Assembly (NCBI GenBank): GCA_030630445.1
Contig: DAOVNC010000138.1
Location: 1 to 8,560, forward strand
DNA: 8,560 nucleotides
Direction of reading: 5' to 3'
DNA from: Kiritimatiellales bacterium
GTDB taxonomy: Bacteria; Verrucomicrobiota; Kiritimatiellia; Kiritimatiellales; Pontiellaceae
Below, piece by piece: positions 1 to 5,689 of this stretch. How positions within the stretch are numbered: position 1 is the first letter of the stretch; each line of letters opens with the position of its first letter. A program made the position numbers and the translations under genes. The notes beneath the pieces were generated by a model that worked only from the letters and a program-made list of their open reading frames with translations, was not told the DNA's origin and did not search any database.

Positions 1-2
1 AA

Positions 3-446
3 GGCAACGCCTCGGAGATCGAAAAGCTGCAGCAGCAAGTCCGCCTCCACCAAAACGCGATCAAAATGCAGGAGGAATGGCTTGGCGAACTGAACGATCT
101 CCAGATTCAGCTTCCCGTATTCGATACCCAGAACCGATCGGTCTCGCCCGAGCTCATGAAAACCATCAAGGCCATCGCCAGCCAGCACGGCGTCGCCATT
201 CTCAAAAACAACCCACGCGGTGAAAAACCCACCGGGGACCTTTTCGAACTCGGCATCAACTGCACGTGGGAAGGCTCGCTCGATGCCATGGTGCGCTTCC
301 TCACCGACCTCCAGCAACAGGGCGTACGCTACGATGCCCGCACGCTTAGCGTATCGCCCATTGGAAAAAACACAGGAAAACTGAAGGGCAACATGGTGAT
401 CCACTGCGCCTTCACTCGAAAATCCTCCGCGCCGGAGAATGAATAG
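3..446 (+). CDS. PilO/GspM-like protein of a type IV pilus or type II secretion system, 3' part
   Basis: The frame is open from base 3 with no stop upstream, so this is the C-terminal 147 residues of a gene that starts outside the window. The first internal ATG (66) lies inside a heptad-like, Gln/Glu/Leu-rich stretch (residues about 4-35 of the visible part). It is therefore probably not the true start. The rest follows the pattern of PilO and GspM periplasmic domains: a coiled coil, a short 'LPV' turn, a helix ending in a 'hGVAI' strand, then a strand followed by 'G.LDAMVRFLTDLQQQ' and two more strands (a ferredoxin-like fold). In that family the protein is an inner-membrane bitopic component that aligns the assembly platform of pili or secretion pseudopili. 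The N-terminal membrane helix expected for the family would lie upstream. The assignment rests on pattern only, since sequence conservation in this family is weak. The gene ends exactly at the start codon of the next gene. Confidence 0.55.
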   Translation, partial: GNASEIEKLQQQVRLHQNAIKMQEEWLGELNDLQIQLPVFDTQNRSVSPELMKTIKAIASQHGVAILKNNPRGEKPTGDLFELGINCTWEGSLDAMVRFLTDLQQQGVRYDARTLSVSPIGKNTGKLKGNMVIHCAFTRKSSAPENE

Positions 447-1070
447 ATGGACATTGAATCGGTTCCCACGGGTGCTTTCGAGGAAATCTGCCATATCGTC
501 TGGGGATCCGAAAACCAAGCCATTGTCTTCGATCCCGGCCACGATGCTGCCCACATCATCAAAGCCCTCGATGCCAAGAACCTACAGGTCGCTGCCTATG
601 TCTGCACGCACGGCCATGCGGACCACATCAATGCGCTGGCCGAGATGCATCGACAGCACCCCGCCCCGGTCGCCATCCACTCGCACGACTTAAAATGGGC
701 CTTCGACGCCGTCAACCAAATCGAACCCTACTATCCTGTTCCGCACCGCCCCGACGTTGCGGACTACCTGCGTTTGGAAACCGCCACGGACTGGAACTTT
801 GCCGACCTGCATTTCCAATGCATCGAAACACCCGGCCACACCCCCGGCTCATGCTGCCTGCTCTTCCCGGAAAGCGGAATCATGATTACCGGCGACACGC
901 TCTTCAAGGGATCCTGCGGCCGCACCGACCTGCCCGGCGGCGATGCCCGGCAGCTCAAGGCATCGCTCAACAAACTCAAGCAGCTGCCCGATGAAACCCG
1001 CGTCTATCCCGGACACGGCCCCGACACCACCATCGGCCTCGAGCGCCAGACCAACTTCTTCATGCAATAG
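447..1070 (+). CDS. Metallo-beta-lactamase-fold hydrolase, glyoxalase II-like
   Basis: This is a 207-residue single-domain protein of the metallo-beta-lactamase superfamily. The metal-binding set is complete: T54-H55-G56-H57-A58-D59-H60 (HxHxDH), H131 in 'ETPGHTPGS', D150 in 'ITGDTLF', and H190 in 'YPGHGPDT'. The 'GDTLFKGSCGRTDLPGGD' segment and the length near 210 residues are typical of the short glyoxalase-II-like (YcbL-type) hydrolases. These are dinuclear-metal cytoplasmic enzymes that cleave thioesters such as hydroxyacylglutathione or related bacillithiol-type conjugates. The long C-terminal helical substrate domain of classical GloB is absent, so the physiological substrate is not certain. 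The start at 447 is supported by GGAG at 434-437, nine bases upstream. It immediately follows the TAG of the upstream gene, which implies co-transcription and translational coupling. The link with the pilus/secretion gene is positional only. Confidence 0.9.
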   Translation: MDIESVPTGAFEEICHIVWGSENQAIVFDPGHDAAHIIKALDAKNLQVAAYVCTHGHADHINALAEMHRQHPAPVAIHSHDLKWAFDAVNQIEPYYPVPHRPDVADYLRLETATDWNFADLHFQCIETPGHTPGSCCLLFPESGIMITGDTLFKGSCGRTDLPGGDARQLKASLNKLKQLPDETRVYPGHGPDTTIGLERQTNFFMQ

Positions 1071-1114
1071 TATCCGTGGTGCTGGACGTCGAAAGCTTCC
1101 TGCAAGCACTGGAC

Positions 1115-1120
1115 GAGGAG
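1115..1120 (+). promoter_or_regulatory. Ribosome binding site of the membrane-protein gene
   Basis: GAGGAG lies seven bases before the ATG at 1128, a strong Shine-Dalgarno match that fixes the start of the following gene. The surrounding 57 bp gap (1071-1127) shows no convincing -35/-10 pair and no hairpin terminator. The membrane-protein gene may therefore be read through from the hydrolase gene. Confidence 0.7.
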
Positions 1121-1127
1121 ATCGCGA

Positions 1128-2297
1128 ATGAAGGGAAATATAATTGGTAAAATCGCCTGCCTCTTGAGCCTGGTTCTCATCGGAGCGACTACGCGGTTGA
1201 CCATGCCCTATCTTGAATTTGGGTTCCATCCAACCCTATCGTTTGGGTTGTTCTATCCGCTGCTCGCACTGACAAGCAGTCTGGTTTTTCTGCGGCGGTG
1301 CCACGCTCCCGACCGGTGGATCAATGCCAAGCGCGGACTGTTTGCCGGCAGCAGCCTGTTTGTGGTTATGCAAATAGGCGTGATCTCAACGCACTACCAT
1401 CAAATACTAGAAGAGAGCATCGCATACGCTACTTATGTATTTTTGATGCCATTTGACACAGCAACGCCCCTGTGCGCCGGTGGAATCCTGATCGGATGGA
1501 TCATGGATCTCATCAAAACCAGACGTCACGAGGTCGCCGAACACCGAAACTCAAAAATTAAATCCATCGCCGTATCGTTGTTTCTCCTGGTCGCCATGCA
1601 AATTTTTCTTGGAATCGGCTACGTCGAAAATATTCTGGGAAACCTGTTGATTGTTTTCGTCGGCTCGTTCCTGCTGGTTATTGTTTTTGGATTACCTCTG
1701 CTGGTCGTTGCCTATACCGTGAAACAAGGCGTGCCGCGCGTACGCCCCCTCTGCTCTCGCTACATCTCCGGTTGGAAGACACCGCGCGGATTGCGGGACC
1801 GACTGCTGACGCTTCCTCTGGGAATCACGCTTATGGTCTTCATCGCGTTTGTTTCCGCAGGGATTGTGAATACGCACCGTTTCAGAAAAAACATGGTTGA
1901 ATCAACTCGGTTGATTGTCCGGGTCAGGGAACATGGGATGAAAGACGAATACACGGTGATTGATACGAAAGACGCAGACGTTATTCAAAAACTAGCCAAG
2001 TCCATTTCCCTGCCCCCCTTCATGCTCCCATGGATGATGATTTCTGGATGTTGGTCTTCCATGGATTTTGAGCTCTACCGAAACGGCGGGGTTTACGATT
2101 CTTTTCGGATCACCGGCTGGGATTGCCTTAATGATCCCAACGACTACACGAAAGAGAAAAAACTCTCACACCTCACAAGATTCAGGATATTCATGTGGCT
2201 TACCGAAAATGGTGCCGACAAGAAAATCGAGGAAGCAAGGGCTTTTGAGAAGCAGAGAAAAACCATCGAAAACACGCATAACCCAGGCTCTTCTTAG
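1128..2297 (+). CDS. Polytopic membrane protein of unknown function with a C-terminal soluble domain
   Basis: I do not recognise this 389-residue protein. It has about seven hydrophobic segments, near residues 8-25, 36-55, 70-87, 100-127, 146-165, 168-197 and 227-247. Basic loops lie between them (for example TRRHEVAEHRNSK, 131-143), followed by a soluble tail of about 140 residues. The tail begins with a strand-like 'RLIVRVRE', then 'YTVIDTKDADVIQKLAKSI' (276-293), then 'CWSSMDFELYRNGGVYDSFRITGWDC' spread over 308-333. This resembles small beta-rich extracytoplasmic domains in which a 'residue pair, helix, Cys, strand' order recurs, but I cannot name a family. The last 40 residues are charged and probably helical. 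Codon use is more AT-rich and less biased than in the flanking genes (ATT/TTT/AAA/TTG codons are common), which suggests later acquisition or weak expression. It converges on ftsZ with 5 bp between the stop codons. Confidence 0.8.
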   Translation: MKGNIIGKIACLLSLVLIGATTRLTMPYLEFGFHPTLSFGLFYPLLALTSSLVFLRRCHAPDRWINAKRGLFAGSSLFVVMQIGVISTHYHQILEESIAYATYVFLMPFDTATPLCAGGILIGWIMDLIKTRRHEVAEHRNSKIKSIAVSLFLLVAMQIFLGIGYVENILGNLLIVFVGSFLLVIVFGLPLLVVAYTVKQGVPRVRPLCSRYISGWKTPRGLRDRLLTLPLGITLMVFIAFVSAGIVNTHRFRKNMVESTRLIVRVREHGMKDEYTVIDTKDADVIQKLAKSISLPPFMLPWMMISGCWSSMDFELYRNGGVYDSFRITGWDCLNDPNDYTKEKKLSHLTRFRIFMWLTENGADKKIEEARAFEKQRKTIENTHNPGSS

Positions 2298-2302
2298 ATT
2301 TG

Positions 2303-3460
2303 TCAGCGGGGGAGTTTGATATCGCGGCGGATGTAGGTGGGCACATCGAGGTCCTGATTGTCGTGGATGGTTGGATCCACATGGGCAAAACGCCCTTTCC
2401 CCGCTGTTTCAAGCGAAAGTTCGCCCTGTTCGCTCGATAGCCGCCGATTGAAGGTGAAACCCATCTGCCGGCCGGCATCGTCCATCAGCGGTTCCTTCCA
2501 TTGCTCGGCCACCAACACGATGGCCGACAGCCGGTTTTGGAATGCGGGATCCACGATCACGCCAAAATTCACCCAGGTGTCGTCCGGCAGTTTTTCATGG
2601 ATCCGGTTCATCACGGTTTCGATTTCGCTTAATTTTAGATCCGGCCCGCCGATCAATCCCACCATCACGCCCGATGCAATTTCCAGTACCTTGCCCTTTT
2701 TGAGAAGGCGGTGGGAGAGAATGGCGCTTGCCACCGCATCCCCCCGCTCCGCCCCTTCCGCATCGGCGCTGGCAAAATGGCAGAAGCCGTCGCAGTTGCG
2801 CAGCATGGTTTGCAGGCAGGCGAAATCCAGACCGTATATGCCATTTTGCGACAGCATGCGCCACAGCGCAAAAACCGCATCTTGCATCACCGCTTGGCTA
2901 CGGGAAAACACCTGTTCGGCCGGAAGTTCGCTATCCGCGCGGTCGACCAGCACCTCGTTGGGGATCCGAACGATGGCATCCGCGTGCGTCCGCAGCTTCT
3001 TGAGCGCATCCTCGGCCTTGCGGGCCACGGGTTTGCCTTCGAAGGAAAACGGCATGGTGACCATGCACAAAATCAAGGTTCCGGCCTCGCGCGCAATACG
3101 GGTGATCACCGGCAACGCTCCCGATCCCGTACCCCCGCCCAGCCCGGCAACTACGACGAGGAGGTCGGCCTGGCGCAACTGGTTGCGGATACTGGAAGAA
3201 TCCTTTTCGATCGACTGGCGTCCCAGCTCCACATCCCCGCCGGCACTAAAGCCGTTGGTTACCGTAGCCCCCACATGAATGATCTTTTCCATCCCGCACG
3301 CTTCCAGCACCTTCTTGTCGGTATCGATCACCACCGCATCCAGACCGGGGTTCTGGCGGCACATGTGCGCAACCGCCTGCACGCCGCTGCTTCCAACGCC
3401 GAGGGTCAGGATGCGCGGAGCGGTGAATGCGGCGGGCTCCATGGCGGGTCGGTCATTCAT
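2303..3460 (-). CDS. ftsZ: Cell division protein FtsZ, divergent in GTPase residues
   Basis: This 385-residue tubulin-like GTPase would form the cytokinetic ring. It has the tubulin signature GLGGGTGSG at 106-114, 'MPFSFEGK' at 136-143, 'IPNE' at 166-169 and the T7 loop at 207-219. It also has a short linker and a C-terminal peptide L371-D372-x-P374-x-x-I377-R378, which matches the FtsA-docking tail. It is clearly divergent. The glycine-rich first loop reads GVGSSGVQAV (21-30), where GVGGGGGNAV is usual. By ungapped comparison with E. coli FtsZ (from memory), R142 is V145, D187 is A190, N207 is G210 and catalytic D212 is C215. Only the first T7-loop Asp (D212 here, D209 in E. coli) remains. 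The ATG at 3460 overlaps the end of ftsA by 8 bp (ATGAATGA) with G-rich GGGGGGA five bases upstream. The longer reading to 3619 lies wholly within ftsA and is rejected. Identity as an FtsZ-family protein is secure; full GTPase activity is doubtful. Confidence 0.95.
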   Translation of the reverse strand: MNDRPAMEPAAFTAPRILTLGVGSSGVQAVAHMCRQNPGLDAVVIDTDKKVLEACGMEKIIHVGATVTNGFSAGGDVELGRQSIEKDSSSIRNQLRQADLLVVVAGLGGGTGSGALPVITRIAREAGTLILCMVTMPFSFEGKPVARKAEDALKKLRTHADAIVRIPNEVLVDRADSELPAEQVFSRSQAVMQDAVFALWRMLSQNGIYGLDFACLQTMLRNCDGFCHFASADAEGAERGDAVASAILSHRLLKKGKVLEIASGVMVGLIGGPDLKLSEIETVMNRIHEKLPDDTWVNFGVIVDPAFQNRLSAIVLVAEQWKEPLMDDAGRQMGFTFNRRLSSEQGELSLETAGKGRFAHVDPTIHDNQDLDVPTYIRRDIKLPR

Positions 3461-4676
3461 GGGAGTCCCCCCATAGCATGTTGAGCAGCTTCTTCCCGAC
3501 CGATGATTTTTTCTCGGGGGCCCGAAGCGAGGCGGCGTAGCGGATGCAACCCACATGCGCAGCATAGCGCGGAGCATCCTTTGCCGATGGCAGGCCATGG
3601 ACATTAAACGGCTTCCCATGCAAACACGGGACGTTGAATACCTTTTGGCCGAGGTCGCGCACGCCGTTCAGAAACGCCCCGCCACCGGTAAGCAGCACGC
3701 CGGCGCTCATTGGGGTGTTCGGGCAATGCTGGTCGATATGGTCCTTGACCAACGTCAGGATCTCCTCCATGCGGGCATTGATGATCGTGTTGAGCGTAAC
3801 CGCCCTCACCATCTTTCCGGAAAATCCCTGCTGGGCGGGAATTGAAATATTGTGATCGCGCTCCATCAGGTTGGTGAGTGCGCTGCCTTCTTTGAGTTTG
3901 ACATATTCCGCCTGACTGGATGGAATCTTCAAACCCACCGCAATGTCGTTGGTGACATGTTCTCCACCCACCGCAAACGAGGCGGCGTCCTGTATGAAAC
4001 CATCGTAGTACAAGGCGAAATCCGTGGTGCCGCCGCCGATATCAATCACCAAAACGCCGGCCTTTTTCTGCTCGTCGTTCACGACGGCCAGCGCCGAGCA
4101 AAGCCCGCTAAATACCGCATCGGAGCAGTGGATCGGCGCATCGTCGACAATCTTCCGGAAGTTGTCGACCGTACTGCGCTTGCCGTGGATGGTCAGCATG
4201 TCCAATCGCAATTCCTCCCCGGCCATGCCGAGCGGGCTGGTGACATCCACCATGTCGTCGACCTGGAAATATTGCTGGAGGGTGTGCAGCTTGATCCGGT
4301 TTTCCGGCAAGGCCACCCGTCGCGCCACCTCGATGATTTCAGCGACATCCTCATCCTCGATTTCAGACAACTGGTTGTCTTCGGGATCGACCAGCTTGAG
4401 GATGCCCGTACTCGTTTTGCTTGCAGCGCCACCGCCCGAGGTGACGAGATGGACGGAATGGATGCTTTTGCGGAGATTTTCCTCGGCGGCTTTGAGCGCG
4501 GCGCGCACACACGAAATGGCGTGGTCGCGATTGATGATTTCACCTTTGCGGATTCCGCGCGATTCGGCTTCCCCGATGCCAATGACCGAAACGCTGCCGT
4601 CACTGCGCAGTTCGCCCACCATCACTCGGACAGTGCTTGTTCCAATCTCTAAAACTGCGGTTGTTTCGATCGCCAT
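3453..4676 (-). CDS. ftsA: Cell division protein FtsA, membrane tether for FtsZ
   Basis: This is a 407-residue actin-fold ATPase of the divisome. The phosphate-1 segment is at 8-22 (LEIGTSTVRVMVGE), the phosphate-2 segment VIDIGGGTTDF at 210-220, and the adenosine segment LLTGGGAFLNGV at 328-339. The SHS2 (1C) region lies roughly between residues 80 and 165. The C-terminus SVGKKLLNMLWGDSHE is a short amphipathic helix with Lys on one face and Leu/Met/Trp on the other, the membrane-targeting helix of FtsA. The length and all motifs are as expected for a full, functional protein. AGGG at 4683-4686 precedes the ATG at 4676. The gene begins 13 bp after ftsQ and ends inside the first codons of ftsZ, so the three are one transcription unit with coupled translation. 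The normal FtsA contrasts with the altered FtsZ beside it. Confidence 0.97.
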   Translation of the reverse strand: MAIETTAVLEIGTSTVRVMVGELRSDGSVSVIGIGEAESRGIRKGEIINRDHAISCVRAALKAAEENLRKSIHSVHLVTSGGGAASKTSTGILKLVDPEDNQLSEIEDEDVAEIIEVARRVALPENRIKLHTLQQYFQVDDMVDVTSPLGMAGEELRLDMLTIHGKRSTVDNFRKIVDDAPIHCSDAVFSGLCSALAVVNDEQKKAGVLVIDIGGGTTDFALYYDGFIQDAASFAVGGEHVTNDIAVGLKIPSSQAEYVKLKEGSALTNLMERDHNISIPAQQGFSGKMVRAVTLNTIINARMEEILTLVKDHIDQHCPNTPMSAGVLLTGGGAFLNGVRDLGQKVFNVPCLHGKPFNVHGLPSAKDAPRYAAHVGCIRYAASLRAPEKKSSVGKKLLNMLWGDSHE

Positions 4677-4689
4677 GCTTTTCCCTGAA

Positions 4690-5532
4690 TCAATAGTGGC
4701 TTATAGGCACCTTGACCTTGGTCGAGTCAACGGTGAGGTCGACTTCCTTCACGGGCCTGCCTTTGCCGCGTTCAATCTTAAGAAGGGTATCAAGATATTG
4801 GAGTTTCGACTTAAGCGAATAGCGCGGCATGCGGATGCGAATCTCTCCCGCCAGGCGCATATCGATAAAGTCGGAGTACTTCACATCCATGCTCTCTATC
4901 CGGGCATAGGTGCGCAGGTAGCCCCGGCTATCGCACAGCGCGATGATCTCCAATGCCGTCTTCACATCCGGATGCCCGGTCTGCGATCCGAGGCGCAGTT
5001 CAGTGTCCAGCCCCTTGATCAATGGCAGCGATGCGGCACCCGGGCGGGGCGGGAGCACGTAACCGTAGCGATCTAGCAAAAAGGGATATTTATTGTTCAG
5101 GCCGGTGATTCTCGCCACCGGCATGCGCTCCTTGACCTCCACGATCAACGTATGCGGCAATTTGCGCTCCAGGCGGACCGATTCAATGTCGGAAACACCG
5201 GAAAGCTTCTTGTCGATATCCGCAAACGATACCGCGAACAAATTCGTTCCTTCCGCAAGCTCAATGTACTCCCGGATTCGATCCTCCGTCAGCCTGCCAT
5301 CGCTGGAAACCACCAAATGCTGCATTTCAAACCGCGGATTCTCTGAAAAGAGCTTTCGGCTGATCCATTTAAAGCCTTGCGTAATGCCAAAAAGAATGCC
5401 GATGACAACCAACAGCAACAGAGCGATGGTGGTCGCGCGCCGCGCCAAGGCCGACGAGTCCGCCCCCTTGCGCTTCCTTGTCCTGACATAGTGCGGTTTT
5501 GCCCGTTTTTTCGTCTTTTTCCGTGTGGCCAT
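4690..5532 (-). CDS. ftsQ: Cell division protein FtsQ/DivIB-like, POTRA domain
   Basis: This is a 280-residue bitopic membrane protein. It has a strongly basic cytoplasmic N-terminus (Lys/Arg-rich, residues 4-23), one hydrophobic helix near 33-54 (ATTIALLLLVVIGILFGITQGF), then a POTRA domain at about 65-137. That domain contains 'LTEDRIREYIELAEGTNLFAVSFADIDKKL' as the typical helix-turn-helix and '.IESVRLERKLPHTLIVEVKERMPVA' as the closing strands. The C-terminal 'YPFLLDRYGYVL....LPLIKGL' segment and a following beta-rich region are those of FtsQ. The family links the cytoplasmic ring to septal peptidoglycan synthesis in the periplasm through FtsL and FtsB. I chose the ATG at 5532 over a TTG five codons upstream (5547). 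The only Shine-Dalgarno-like sequence, GAGG at 5542-5545, lies nine bases before the ATG but inside the longer reading. The predicted transcript would also leave the TTG almost leaderless. The gene heads the ftsQAZ unit. Confidence 0.92.
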   Translation of the reverse strand: MATRKKTKKRAKPHYVRTRKRKGADSSALARRATTIALLLLVVIGILFGITQGFKWISRKLFSENPRFEMQHLVVSSDGRLTEDRIREYIELAEGTNLFAVSFADIDKKLSGVSDIESVRLERKLPHTLIVEVKERMPVARITGLNNKYPFLLDRYGYVLPPRPGAASLPLIKGLDTELRLGSQTGHPDVKTALEIIALCDSRGYLRTYARIESMDVKYSDFIDMRLAGEIRIRMPRYSLKSKLQYLDTLLKIERGKGRPVKEVDLTVDSTKVKVPISHY

Positions 5533-5541
5533 TTCAACATA

Positions 5542-5545
5542 CCTC
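5542..5545 (-). promoter_or_regulatory. Ribosome binding site that decides the ftsQ start
   Basis: On the minus strand GAGG is followed by nine bases and the ATG at 5532. The alternative TTG at 5547 has its second codon (AGG) inside this site, which argues for the ATG. Confidence 0.6.
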
Positions 5546-5558
5546 AAACTGATCGTTG

Positions 5559-5587
5559 ACTATAGATGAGCCTGTTCTGCGATTCAA
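5559..5587 (-). promoter_or_regulatory. Sigma-70-type promoter of the ftsQAZ operon
   Basis: On the minus strand a -35 hexamer TTGAAT (5582-5587) is separated by exactly 17 bp from a -10 hexamer TATAGT (5559-5564). These match the consensus at 4 of 6 and 5 of 6 positions. Transcription would start near 5552, leaving a leader of about 20 bases that contains the GAGG site. The promoter lies just after the argG terminator, which supports separate control of argG and ftsQAZ. Confidence 0.7.
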
Positions 5588-5595
5588 CATTCGCA

Positions 5596-5611
5596 TCGCA
5601 ACAAATTGCGA
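5596..5611. promoter_or_regulatory. Perfect 6-bp dyad upstream of the ftsQ -35 box
   Basis: TCGCAA-CAAA-TTGCGA is a perfect inverted repeat with a 4-base spacer. It sits 8 bp upstream of the -35 hexamer and just past the T-tract of the argG terminator. The size and position suit a dimeric transcription factor site, but a 6-bp dyad can arise by chance and no regulator is known. Low certainty. Confidence 0.3.
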
Positions 5612-5614
5612 ACC

Positions 5615-5645
5615 AAAGAAAAAGCCAGCACATCGTGCTGGCTTT
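5615..5645 (-). terminator. Rho-independent terminator of argG
   Basis: On the minus strand there is a perfect 11-bp stem (arms 5621-5631 and 5635-5645, AAAGCCAGCAC / GTGCTGGCTTT) with a 3-base loop. It is followed by a T-rich run (TTTTTCTTT counting the last stem bases). It lies 45 bp past the argG stop codon. On the plus strand no strong T-tract follows, so it works mainly for argG. Confidence 0.88.
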
Positions 5646-5651
5646 ACACCC

Positions 5652-5674
5652 AGACCGCCGCAATGCAGCGGTCT
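5652..5674 (-). other. Second stem-loop between the argG stop and its terminator
   Basis: Arms 5652-5658 (AGACCGC) and 5668-5674 (GCGGTCT) form a 7-bp GC-rich stem. It can extend inward by two more pairs after one mismatch. No T-tract follows directly. It stands in tandem with the terminator hairpin and could stabilise the argG mRNA 3' end or assist termination. Confidence 0.5.
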
Positions 5675-5689
5675 CTCCCAAACCACAGC

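Noticed and set aside
2358..3278. 306-codon plus-strand frame opposite ftsZ
   Set aside because: It is a shadow of ftsZ, with low-complexity Ser/Pro/Arg composition and no ribosome binding site.
3461..3619. N-terminal extension of ftsZ by 53 codons
   Set aside because: The extension runs entirely inside the ftsA coding region in another frame and does not resemble an FtsZ N-terminus. The ATG at 3460 gives the usual short N-terminus and an ftsA/ftsZ overlap typical of coupled genes.
4024..5076. 350-codon plus-strand frame across ftsA and ftsQ
   Set aside because: It is antisense to two certain genes and crosses their boundary. The translation is Ser/Arg/Thr-rich without domain character.
5533..5547. 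TTG start for ftsQ at 5547
   Set aside because: The ribosome binding site falls within this extension and the predicted transcript start is only a few bases upstream.
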